Positions 33,357 to 43,889 of a DNA stretch of 64,000 nucleotides are shown here, one piece after another. The translations under genes and the position numbers were made by a program. Numbering within the stretch: the first letter of the stretch is position 1; the number at the start of each line of letters is the position of its first letter. The notes below the pieces were generated by a model that worked only from the letters and a program-made list of their open reading frames with translations, was not told where the DNA came from and made no database searches. Source of the DNA: Pomphorhynchus laevis (Eukaryota > Acanthocephala > Palaeacanthocephala > Echinorhynchida > Pomphorhynchidae); assembly GCA_012934845.2 (NCBI GenBank), contig WNNJ02002967.1, positions 1 to 64,000 of the forward strand. Direction: 5' to 3'.

Positions 33357-36300
33357 TCAATATGTGATGGGTTTTCAATAGGTGTACCTAATACCGTCAC
33401 TCCATCCTCACAAATTTCAACTCCTGCATCTGGAAAGTAGATCTCAAGGCTGGGATACTATTATTGATACTATATGTTTTACACTTAATAGGATTTATAT
33501 AAAATTCGTATGCAGGGCCAAGTGACGAAATATGATCAAATAAGCGTAACTTGATGCCGATTTAAGTCGGTGTCTAAAATACTATTAGACAAGGAGCACA
33601 TAGCCTTCTGGATGAGGAATATTCTATGTTTGAACAATTATAATCTATGATGTCAACTCCTCCAATTCGAAAGGACAATGGGATCGAACCATACATTCCG
33701 GCATAAGCTTGAACGCTTTAAATAAGTCAATTTGTGCTGAATGGATCGAGTAAGAGTAGTGTAAGCAACTTGAGCATCATTTAGGCCAACTTAAATGAGT
33801 CGCTTTAATGAGTTTGAAATATATGCAATAGTTGTACCAATATAACTTTCAATATGTGATGGGTTTCCAATAGGTGTACCTAATACCGTCACTCCATCCT
33901 CACAAATTTCAACTCCTGCATCTGGAAAGTAGATCTCAAGGCTGGGATACTATTATTGTTACTATTGTTTACACTTAGTAGGATTTATATAAAATTCGTA
34001 TGCAGGGCCAAGTGACAAAATATGATCAAATAAGCGATTTATAAGAAGTGGTGAGCTTATTACACTTACATCGTCTGCATACCAAAAGGGATATATGCTT
34101 AGAGATGATTCTTTGAGTCGGAGGATTAGTGGAATGGTTGCGACAGCAAACGCTGCTATTGAAAGTGCATCACCCTAGGTTAAAACCTTTTGACGATCAA
34201 ATAATTGAATTATCTGTGGCGAGAATGGAAGTACTTTGATGCAGGCGTGTAAGAATATTCGATAAAGCAGTGCAAACGTTGAGCATGTTGTGTAATGCAG
34301 ATTTCCTATTTATAAGGTTAGTGTACAAAAAAATATGTGTAGTGTACAAGTAATTTCGGAGCTATCAAACGATAGCAGCAAAAATCATTCAAAAATCAAC
34401 GATAATCCTACAAAAAAGACAAATTAAAGGTAAATCTAACTACAGATCAAAGTAACAAGATTACTATTTTTTCTATGGTATCAGGTGATGGGGAGGTGCT
34501 TCCCCCATTCCTAAATTAAAGAATTTGGTTATAATCAGAGTTATACGACCAATCGAAAGACATGAACTTTACAATGTATTTTTACGTTCATTTGCCCAGC
34601 AGTATAAAAACAGAATTTTGTTCAACACGGTGAAACTTCACCCTTCAGAGGTGAAAGTTTCGTTCGTCACAGCAGACCTGGCTAAAAATTACTCTGAATA
34701 CATTTCCTCCAACCTAACAGTTTATGGTGAGCTCACCTTTAGGCCCATCCTTGCCTCGCTAAAGGTGACGAATCTTCCTTGTAGTATGGATGAGGAAGAT
34801 ATAAAATCATTAATGTCTACATTCAAAATTACTAATTTTAGGTCAATCCAGGTTAGGGATGGCAACCCTATCCCGGTTGGCTTTTGCTCAGCTCCGGTAG
34901 ATACTGCAGAAGCCTTGGCTAAATCTTCATCGAACCCCAGGTTCGATGAAGATTTAGCGTACAGGTTCCAGCTGAGTAAGGATAGGACGAGTATCGCTCG
35001 CCTTAATCCTTCACAGTCTTCCTTTTGGAAGATTTTCAAGAAGGAGAAGTTTGTTTGCTGGAAGGATAGAGCATTGAGTTGGATAGGGAATGTAGGCCTT
35101 GAAAAAGTTTTGGAGGAGTCACTAGCCCTACACAACTATGGAGCCACTCAATCACCTCAACCAATCCCGCCTTGGTGTAACTTCAGGAGTAGGGATCTAT
35201 CTGTTACGGATATTCTTAACTCCTGGGGTCCACTCCCGGGCACCTCCAAATCCGTCGTTCCACTTTCTTCTCGGGTCTGTCAGCTTTTGACAGCTGATCA
35301 GAGAAGAGAGGTGGCCGTAACAATGCTTTTAGCCTCCCCATCCGATGTAGCAGGCATCAATATTAGTAAGCGTGTTTTTATCCCTAAGAAAAAATCCTGC
35401 TCATGTCCTAAAGACCTGCGACCCATTTCGATTCAAAATTCCCTCGTGTCAAGATCACTTCTCTCAGGTCCCTCGGGTTGCCTGCGAGAATTGTGAATAG
35501 GGTGGAGATCCTGCTGTACACCAAGCGGTTTTATTATGAAGACGACCCTAATGCCTTTCAGTTCTACCCTATTACGGGTGTGCCTCAAGGTTCACCTCTT
35601 TCTCCTATCTTATATCTTGCTGCCTCCATTAATCTATTTAAAATATTTAAACGCGAACAACGTCTTGTGGTGTATGCTGATGACACCACAGCCCTGTTCT
35701 CTGGACACAGGTGCAAAGACGTAGTTTCTGAGATTAGCCGGTTCTTTTTAAGATTAAAGGACCAGTTACCCGTATCCAATCTTATTTTAAACTCTGCCAA
35801 ATCGCAGGCGGTTGTCTTTCATGGCACCACTGCAACAAAGAAAAAACTTAAGAGATTAGCACTCTCTGCACTCTCCTCCATATTTGCCTCTGAACCACTC
35901 CCCACCTTCTCAAGTCGAGTAAAATACCTGGGGTTCACCGTTACGGTGAACTGGTCGGCGAAAGCTGACCTGGATAGACTTAAACGTATCCTGAAGAAAG
36001 CTAGGTGGGCTCTGAAACAGGCTCAGCATCTGTCATTGAAAGGAAAAACCCAGGTGCGCCTTTGGGGTACCTGGGCTATCTCGGGACTAGTCTTATTCTC
36101 AAGAGGACGTCCCCTAGAACAAAGGCTAAGGTTTCTTAAGCTTCTCGTCTCTCGTTTACCCAGCATAGTCCGCGCCGATTGGATTCTTCGGGGGGGGGTG
36201 AAAGACCCCGGGTGGTTCAGTCGGAAGGCGGCGTGTTGGATCGGTTGGGGGGGCTCAGATCCCCCTGGATCTGAGGCCATGAAAGAGAAAGGGAAGATGA

Positions 36301-37436
36301 AAAAACGAAGGAAAATTCTGTCATTTTTTCTGATTTGGTTATGACCTACCTTTTTATTCTTGCATGCTATATTTTGGTGTATTTAATAAAGTCTTTATTT
36401 ATTTAGTTATTTATAAGGTTGAATGCATTATCCGCATCTAACGTTAAAAAAATTCGATTTTTTCATATGAAAGAACTTAGCGTATGGAAAGTACGACACA
36501 TTCCAGCACGCTGCCTGACACAGAATTAAGTGGCGCCACATACATTTTGGAGTTGCGGTTGGGCTATGCTGAGAATCACTTTAGAGATAATCCTCTTAGG
36601 TACCTCACCGATACCTATTGGACGCAATCCTGGATCTTTGTTCAGCGGAGAACGTCTGCTTGCTATTAGCGCCTTGATGGAGGTTACAGAGATGTTACCT
36701 GTTGCAAGGAAACGTGTGAATAGTGTCAACGCATCTGCTAAGCGAAGATATTCAATACCTAAATCGTTTAACATCTGTAGCCAGGCCCGTGCATTTGTTC
36801 ATGGCGGCCCTGCTATTTCTTTGACTATACGAGCACACGTTATTATTAGGTCAGCATCAATTGATTCGAAATTAATCGAATGAAAATCATTCACTTTACA
36901 TAGTGGTCGATAAATAAAAGCAATTTGAGAAATTTGTGCAGAGCAAAGATGCTTATCTAATAGATTTTCACGTACCGACTTTCCATCTAGTATGGAGTCT
37001 AGACTCTGCATTCTTTCCTTTTTATTAGGAGATTGAAGTACTTTAACTGTTGCGGTGAGTTTTCTGCCGAGAACTAGTTTACATAAAGTTCTTGTCCATT
37101 CCCGACCACTTTGATTGTATGATTCCCGTAAGTTAAGCATTTGCAAAAAGCGGGCTTCTTCCAATAAGATGTCGTATTCTCCTTTAATTCAGTTGTTTAT
37201 GCGCCGAGCCATCAATATTTTAATTGCTTCTAATTGGATTTTTCACAAACCTGAAGTAGCAGTTGGCAAAGAACACATGTCATCATTAGAGAATCGTTGT
37301 TTTTAGATAAAAATTCGAATATTTGGGCGGGCAGGTTAATAAAGGTTTTTGATTCTAAACATCGTGTAAGTCTGAAGAGATTGGGCTTCCATAAGACGAC
37401 TTCGTTAAATATGGCCTCTATCACATGATTTTTCAC
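33240..37436 (-). mobile_element. Reverse-transcriptase element of the GLRPIGIGEV type (fossil), split by a LINE
   Basis: Right part (37436-36420): N-terminal helical region and PGLRPIGIGEV (about 36585-36615), the entry to the RT fingers. Left part (34307-33240): a QGDALS-like turn, the catalytic WYADDVSV near 34090-34060, and the LG..IG segment near 33890. About 300 bp of the left part is duplicated (33240-33545 and 33732-34034). The halves are separated by a separate LINE, 34320-36408, flanked by a 12-bp target duplication. Broken, with many breaks; old. Family name uncertain. Confidence 0.65.
34320..36408 (+). mobile_element. LINE inserted in the RT fossil, internally deleted
   Basis: Flanked by ATTTATAAGGTT at 34308-34319 and 36409-36420. 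Frame one (34525-35496) ends in a pre-RT region with WKDRALSWIGNVG and VFIPKKKSCSCPKDLRPISI (the FIPK...DLRPIS RT entry). Frame two (35478-36344) starts inside the RT with ITGVPQGSPLSPILY, the catalytic VYADDTTAL, SSRVKYLGFTV, and a basic C-terminus. About 100 residues of RT between the two are absent and the frames differ, so this copy is defective. A 19-bp perfect inverted repeat (GCTAAATCTTCATCGAACC) sits at 34918-34959. The 3' end is TTTATTTATTTAG after an AATAAA at 36384. LINE clade not determined. Confidence 0.75.
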
Positions 37437-38160
37437 AAGCGCTGTCTATTGCTGGATCGATGTTCGACAAGAAGTGATATAGAGCGCATGGCCATGAGAA
37501 GCGTTTTGATGATCAATTATTGTATCAACGACTTAATGATTGTGAGTCGGTTCTTGCATCGTCGGTTCTTAATGATTATTTCGGTTCTTGCATCTCGGTG
37601 CAGTACATTTTATTCAAACCTTATTCGCATTTTTTTACATTTGCAACTTTGACAAACGGCAGAGAGGCCATTGCATGATCCACACTTGAGATGCGTAGAG
37701 GGTTTACTTCTGGACGTTTGTATTCGATCATGTAGTAGTTATTCAAATTGTTATTTACTCGAGTTGAAGTATTAGCTTATAATGAGGCGTTGTCGATAGA
37801 TCGTTCGGTTGTTGAGTTCGGATGCTGTTCGAATGTCGTGCGAATGTCGTTCGGATGTCGATAGTAAAAAATTTGTAGATTATTGTATGCTATTATTTTA
37901 TCTTTATATCTTTGACATTATGTAATTTATTGTAAGTAATATGTTATAACCAAGACAATTGTTATGACCAGTTAACCAATTTTAACCAATTCTTTTAATT
38001 ATTAATTTTAATAAATATAATATATTATAATTATTTAATTATTTATTTATATTTAATATATTATAATATTATGATAATACATATAATATATAATATATAT
38101 TATATAATTGGAAATATATCCATCCTGATCTGTATTTAAATTTTTTAATTTCCAAAAACT
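37437..38160. other. Intergenic, short tandem words only
   Basis: Contains a 12-bp repeat GTTCGGATGTC/GTTCGAATGTC at about 37810-37860 and then very AT-rich sequence. No gene seen. Confidence 0.4.
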
Positions 38161-38300
38161 ATCAGGTATAATTAAACGACAACAAAAATTATTTTGATAT
38201 TCCCTAGTAACTCCTAGCATCTTCAGAAAATTAACATGTTAATTTTCTGAAGATGCTAGTAGTTACTAGCGATTTTGTAATGCTATAATTTTGTATTTTT
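38160..38300. repeat. Foldback with hammerhead-like arms
   Basis: TAGCATCTTCAGAAAATTAA at 38216-38235 is the exact complement of TTAATTTTCTGAAGATGCTA at 38240-38259, and pairing extends outwards. The plus arm reads CTGAAGA-T-GCTAGT..ACTAGC-GATT, the minus arm CTGAAGA-T-GCTAG..CTAGG-GAAT. This is the CTGANGA + stem + GAAA layout found at the Penelope termini at 46-48 kb, with the GAAA box altered in both arms. Confidence 0.6.
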
Positions 38301-38377
38301 TATACCAAATTATATATAATTGTATTTAATTGAAATATGCTAAATTTATCTATTTACTTTTTAAATCATTTACAACG

Positions 38378-38518
38378 ATGATCATATGCTTTGTGGCTTG
38401 TATCAGTTTGCACATTTATGCGTATTTAGTTTCAGGCATTCCAATAGTCATTATGATCTGCGCAATATATTTAATCTCCTTGCTCTTGGACATACTAGCT
38501 CAATGTCCACACTGTTGA
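38378..38518 (+). CDS. Small hydrophobic ORF or terminal exon
   Basis: 46 residues from ATG at 38378 to TGA; mostly hydrophobic (MIICFVACISLHIYAYLVSG and IPIVIMICAIYLISLLLDIL), two likely membrane segments, ending AQCPHC. Open frame continues upstream to about 38330. An AATAAA is at 38559-38564, 40 bp past the stop. Codon third positions are richer in G/C than the surroundings. Not recognised; could be the last exon of a membrane protein or chance. Confidence 0.3.
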   Translation: MIICFVACISLHIYAYLVSGIPIVIMICAIYLISLLLDILAQCPHC

Positions 38519-39184
38519 CAGCGAAATTGAAGATATTTGTATATTTTCTTATTCTGTAAATAAAGGGCAAATATATATCACTTGGCCTATACCATGCATC
38601 ATATTAGATTTCAATATAGTTTTGATTTGAAATCAGATCCTAGAATCCTTATTCGTTCCATTTGGTTTCTCTGAATCATACTGAAGAACTTGGGATACTT
38701 AACTTATGGTTGTTTATATTCACTTGTAAATTGAATCTATTAAGCAATTGAAATCTAAGACGATTATATCAAAATTCAAAATTTTTTACAGAGGTACATT
38801 CCTGTCTTTTACAAAAGGGTTGGGAATGTGGGAGTTTCAATATTGATTTTTTATAATTCGAATTTTAAGTGCGAGAAATTTTTTCTACACTCAAATGAAA
38901 AAAAAATAATTTTTTTATATAATATATTATAGTATAAAAATATACTATATATTAATAAAATAATATACTATATATTAATATAATAATTAATACAATTATA
39001 TTAATATAATATAATTATATCGTTATATAATCATATTAATTATATTATGATATATTAAATAAAAATAATAATGATGTATTATAGAGAGAAGTTCATGTTG
39101 AGTGGCAAATGTGTGCCCACTAAGAATAATAAAAAATTATCAAGCTGATAAAAAATAATCTCGCAAACGAATTCAATGTGCTCG

Positions 39185-39410
39185 TTTAGTCCGTTCGTTC
39201 ATTTTGTTCGTTAAGGTCGATCTTTCAATATGTTCTTTCAGTCCGTTTGTTCAGTTCGTTCCTTCCGTACATTAAGTCCGTTCATTAGGTCCGTTCGTTC
39301 AGTCCGTTCTTTTAGTATGGTCGTTCGATCCATTCGTTCCGCCCGTTCGTTCACTTAGTTCGTTCCGCCCCTTATTTCCGCCCGTTCGTTTAATCAGTTC
39401 TTTCCGTCCA
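39185..39410. repeat. Degenerate GTTCGTTC/GTCCGTTC minisatellite
   Basis: About 225 bp built from words such as CGTTCGTTCAGTCCGTTC, irregular period of 8-12 bp. Confidence 0.75.
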
Positions 39411-40986
39411 ATTGATACACTTTTCTTGTTTATACTCCCCTCCTCCTTTCTCAGCATGGGCTTCGAGAACGGGCATTACGGAGTCTCATTGATTGGCCAT
39501 GTGGCCGTCTAATGAGTCCAAATATCCGGCTATATTTTCTTATTATCAGAGGAAAATGTACAGAGTCAAAATCTTAGGGATATCAGCTTGAATTGATTGA
39601 ACAATCGTGTGTTTAAACGAATTGTGTATATTATCTCGACAAACCGTTTTATTGATATATAATATATATTATATAAAATATAATTATAGTTATATATTAT
39701 AATTATTATTTTATGATATATTATAATGTATTATATAGTATTTCCTATTTATATAGTATCATATTTATCCTTATAGTCAATTTAGATGCTCGTATTTTGA
39801 ATCTTGAGTGTGATAATTTACTAACATGGATGTACTATGGACATTGGATAATATGAGCGATCGTAAATTTTTCAAGGGTACGAGAACAAATGTTCATAAG
39901 AGTTTAATTAATTGCTATAGTTTTAAATGATCTCACGCCGTGAACATTCGGTAATATTGATTGCCAATTAATTATGGGCAATTTTCGACTTGGTAACGAT
40001 GCTTTTATGACAGTCCATTTAATAGCGTTATAACGCTCGCATTGTCATTGCCCCTCTGATTGTTAAGCGACGTCGATCTACCCCACTCGTATAAAGGAAA
40101 TTTTTTACATCAAAAGGAAATGAGCTTCCATTATCAGGGTGAATATAGTCGGAACATACGAATATCGAGAATATTTCAACAAGACAACAATATATTCTTC
40201 GGCATCCCTTGAAGTCTATTGATACTTGTTCAAATAGCGAGTGTCCTCATTCAATAGTTATAACAAGTGTTCGTAAATTGAAGTTTATAATATCTGCATG
40301 AGTCACACTTTGTTTCTTTCGTCTTTGTTTCTGATGAGGCTCACAACAGCAAGAGAAATAAATAATAAATTAGTATTTTATTGACTAGCTACACATTGTT
40401 AAGATAATGATAATAAATTATTTATTTTTTTGCCTTGTTCTAATAGTGGCATTGAATTTCAAGAACCTGGTGGCAAAGGTCAATGGAATAAAATTTATTC
40501 ATACTTTTCTGTTATCTAGATGTTCTTGGAATCTAAAATTTTTCAAATTAAATATAATTTTTTATAATTATTTAGCCATTTTCGCTTGAAATTTCAAATA
40601 AATTTATGATAATGAAAATATTTATGATAATTTCAAGATACATTTTATGATAATTTGAAACATTTATGATAATTTATGTTCTTTTAGTTAAATTTGCTCA
40701 TAGCAAAGTGACGAGCAGTGTGAAATTAAATTTTAAAATTAACTGATATTATTATTTATCTCTAAATATCGATTAAATATTAATCCATTCTCAAACATAC
40801 GGTTTATTTATGTTATTTGATGTATTTTTTATTTCTTCATATGCATTAACGTATAATTTTAAAAAATCTATTTATTTTTATTTGACAGGATGATACTTAA
40901 AAAATTACGATCGCTCTTTTATATGCCAGGGCGATATAAAGAATCAAACCACACAAGAAATTTTGTAAAAAATTTTATTAGTATCC

Positions 40987-41092
40987 TTAATAACGAATTC
41001 TTAATCCGTCGTATCCATCTTTGCCCAAGCAGCTCCCATCAGCAGTATCTTTCAATTGTAATTTTAGATATTCCAGATGTTCATCATCTAAG
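40987..41092 (-). CDS. Unidentified C-terminal coding exon
   Basis: Read leftwards from an acceptor (GTTTAG at 41093-41098): LDDEHLEYLKLQLKDTADGS then CLGKDGYDGLRIRY and TAA at 40987-40989. An AATAAA lies about 8 bases after the stop. The regular codon usage, acceptor and poly(A) signal argue for a real terminal exon of a conserved protein, which I do not recognise. Earlier exons were not identified; an open membrane-like stretch on the same strand at 41318-41470 may or may not belong to it. Confidence 0.5.
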
Positions 41093-41497
41093 CTAAACGT
41101 CACTACCATTATCGTTTAGAAGGTCAATCTACATTTAGTCATGTTGCCTTTATCAATAATATTGTTTTTTTTTCTTCAAAAATTTGATTTTTAAGAGTTG
41201 GATATCAAATTAAATAAAAAATAAGTGCATATCAATTCATCATATGCCAACTAAACGGGTATCAAATGAAAAGGCACATTTGTTCACCAACAACGAGGTT
41301 TTAACCTTATTATTACATCACATATTAAAGGAGGCAATGCTGGTATTAACGTATTTGACACCGCAAGTTTTCAGCGCTGACTTCAAAGCATGTTTTTTCT
41401 TGATTACAACATAATAGCATATAAGAGATAGGCACAAAACGAGGTAGCAGCCAGAGGTCAAGAAGTAATTTTCAAACTTTTTATTAAAAGCATAAAA

Positions 41498-43885
41498 ATG
41501 CAACAATTCGATGATAATGAATCAGATGACACACAGGAAGATGAAGACATATTTCCAGAATACTCAAGAATAACGTATTGCGATGTTGCCGGTAGAACAG
41601 TCGCGTTTAGCTATTTTAACAAGCTTATCAGTGTCCCAGAGATTGTACAAATAAGACTGTTCACGTCTAACAATGTTAGGCTAGCGACCTTAGGATGCAG
41701 ACAATATCATTTGGACACGAACCAAGACCTGTACCATAATCATATTATTTTTATTCACCAAGAATCATTAAACAGCTCTGCGAACATATTCAATCTAAGT
41801 ACAAGGGTAGGCCACAATTCGGTTTATCTCTGTATTAACGACGACGGATCGATGGTTGCATCTATTGCTGAAGGCGCCGAATCAAACAATCTTGCAATCG
41901 GACATGCAAGCAGAGGCATTACCCGTACAATTGACATAACTCGAAATTCGGCGATCTCGAGAATATACAAGCCTACAAGAGACTTTGGAGCATTCACATG
42001 GTCCTCCGATAACAGATTTATTATAGTTGTAGTTCGTCCAGGGAAAGACCCAAATAAAGGTCTTACTGCGCCCCTAACGTTTGATGCCATTTTTCAAGAT
42101 AAACGGTACGTAGACAGGACTGGCCCGGGTGAAGGATTTTCCAGTGTCGATGATTTCAGTATCGCAGTTTTAAATGTCACATCAGCTTTTATAAATTTTT
42201 TGCCTACTCCAACCGGTTATTTCCCCTCTCAGTTTACATACAGTGATGTTAACAAATCCTTTTATTTTGTTGGAATAAGGAATGATCCGTCTTATTCAGT
42301 AGGATTACTATTTTGCTCAAACCGACCTACAAAGATATTTATGGCAACATGTGTGAACCCACATAATCCTGACGGTCGATGGACACTTGTACCGCTTCTT
42401 GATGGAGAATTAACACGAAGTTGCTACCATTCTCCTAGAATTTCACCAGATGGGCAGACTTTAGTTTACACTAGAAATTTGCCAAATGGTCCGCATGACC
42501 ACTGCCGGGCAATATGCAAAATTCGGATTCCTTTTACAAACGGCATAGAAAAAGTTCTAGTTGACATTGTTGAATTCCAACACAATCAACTACCAAGCAC
42601 ATATATAGGACTTTATGAAGATCTGCCCGAGACTTGTTGGTTAAGCGATTCCAAGTTTATTGTGTTTAGTGCAAGTAAAGGTTACTTTATGCATATGTAC
42701 AGATTAACCGTCGCCGAAAACCTTGAGGAATATGGACACCTCGTCCATATTAGGGCGCCAACAATTTCAATAGGTGGCTGCTGGACCGTTAGATCAGTTT
42801 ATCAAAATAAGATCATAGTTACATTTAGTTCTTCTGAAAAATCTACAGAAATCCTAATAGGTACGATTGTTGATCCGTTTCCTGTCAATAATCAAATTAA
42901 TTTGCATTGGCTTATAATACTTCACGGTTCCCCTGGTTTTTCACACATCACAATACAAAGAAAGTTGCTATCGAATCCTGTTCCGCGTCCTTCTAATCCA
43001 GGCGTACACCCCGATGACGATATCAATGAAGGTATATTTGAAGAGTCTTTTCTAATTACATCACAAGGCTTAAGTGAGCTTGCTCCAACTATAATTTCTG
43101 TACATGGTGGTCCAAACGCTTCCTTTCACGATGAGTTTTCGCATAACACCGCAATTATGCAAACATTCGTTGCATGTGGTTTCAATGTACTTGAATTGAA
43201 TTATGTCGGTTCGTTGGGCTATGGACAGAGATCGCTACGTTTTCTTACCGGATATGTTTTAGACAGAGACGTTGAAAGTTGCCTTAGGCTAATCAGGGAC
43301 GCATGCTCTAAACACAGATTGAATCGACAGAGACTATTCTTTCTAGGAGAATCTCATTCTGGTGGAATTGGTATACATCTAATGGCTAGGTATCCATACA
43401 TGTTTGCAGCTGCAGCTCTCTATAATCCTGTATGCGATTACGTCACGTTACTTATTGGTTCGGACATACCGGACTATACATTTCACCAAGTTCTTCGACG
43501 AACGTTTTACATGGATTTCGATTTCAATAATTCTGTTGTTGAGGCACTAATAGCGAAAAGTCCATTGGCTCTAGCCGCAAAACTTAATACTCCAATTTTG
43601 CTATTTCTAGGTAGTGATGACACGCGGGTTCCTCATCGCGCAGCAATTCGATTAAAACAAATACTTGAAAGTAAAGGAATCCCTTGCAAAGCGCGAATAT
43701 ATCCCGATGGCCACACATTCAAATCTAAGGCATATCTGCAAGACTCTTTTGTGCACATGTACGACTGGTTTTTACATTTTTTGCCGAAACCTAATCAAGA
43801 AGTGGACGATATTGATTATGATAGCTTTGACAATGAAATGAATGGCCACGCAACTGAGTACGACAGCGATATTTCTTTAGATTAG
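41498..43885 (+). CDS. APEH: Acylaminoacyl-peptidase (serine peptidase family S9C), intronless
   Basis: 795 residues, ATG at 41498 to TAG. Cytosolic enzyme removing N-acylated residues from peptides. The N-terminal two thirds is a beta-propeller; blocks such as RISPDGQTLVYTR (about 314-326) and ETCWLSDSKFIVF (378-390) match the family (compare SPRLSPD..IVYL and GCWS.DS..VVF). The peptidase domain has HGGPN (536-540), GLGYGQ-like strand (YVGSLGYGQ, 569-577), the nucleophile in GESHSGG (Ser619), Asp708 in LGSDDTRVP and His739 in YPDGHTF. Length is a little above the usual 730 because of acidic tails at both ends. Human-type enzymes have GGSHGG at the nucleophile; here a Ser replaces the following Gly. 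The lack of introns, beside spliced neighbours, is notable. AATAAA at about 44044. Confidence 0.92.
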   Translation: MQQFDDNESDDTQEDEDIFPEYSRITYCDVAGRTVAFSYFNKLISVPEIVQIRLFTSNNVRLATLGCRQYHLDTNQDLYHNHIIFIHQESLNSSANIFNLSTRVGHNSVYLCINDDGSMVASIAEGAESNNLAIGHASRGITRTIDITRNSAISRIYKPTRDFGAFTWSSDNRFIIVVVRPGKDPNKGLTAPLTFDAIFQDKRYVDRTGPGEGFSSVDDFSIAVLNVTSAFINFLPTPTGYFPSQFTYSDVNKSFYFVGIRNDPSYSVGLLFCSNRPTKIFMATCVNPHNPDGRWTLVPLLDGELTRSCYHSPRISPDGQTLVYTRNLPNGPHDHCRAICKIRIPFTNGIEKVLVDIVEFQHNQLPSTYIGLYEDLPETCWLSDSKFIVFSASKGYFMHMYRLTVAENLEEYGHLVHIRAPTISIGGCWTVRSVYQNKIIVTFSSSEKSTEILIGTIVDPFPVNNQINLHWLIILHGSPGFSHITIQRKLLSNPVPRPSNPGVHPDDDINEGIFEESFLITSQGLSELAPTIISVHGGPNASFHDEFSHNTAIMQTFVACGFNVLELNYVGSLGYGQRSLRFLTGYVLDRDVESCLRLIRDACSKHRLNRQRLFFLGESHSGGIGIHLMARYPYMFAAAALYNPVCDYVTLLIGSDIPDYTFHQVLRRTFYMDFDFNNSVVEALIAKSPLALAAKLNTPILLFLGSDDTRVPHRAAIRLKQILESKGIPCKARIYPDGHTFKSKAYLQDSFVHMYDWFLHFLPKPNQEVDDIDYDSFDNEMNGHATEYDSDISLD

Positions 43886-43889
43886 AGAG

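Noticed and set aside
35585-36280. Minus-strand frames opposite the LINE
   Set aside because: Shadows of the LINE RT frame.
39440-39510. Acceptor-like CTCCTTTCTCAG followed by a short ATG frame as an exon
   Set aside because: Only 18 codons, preceded by a pyrimidine-rich minisatellite that mimics a polypyrimidine tract.
40330-40372. CTGATGAGGCTC...GAGAAAT as a hammerhead
   Set aside because: Helix II does not pair (GGCTC against GCAAGA) and no helix III; at best a relic.
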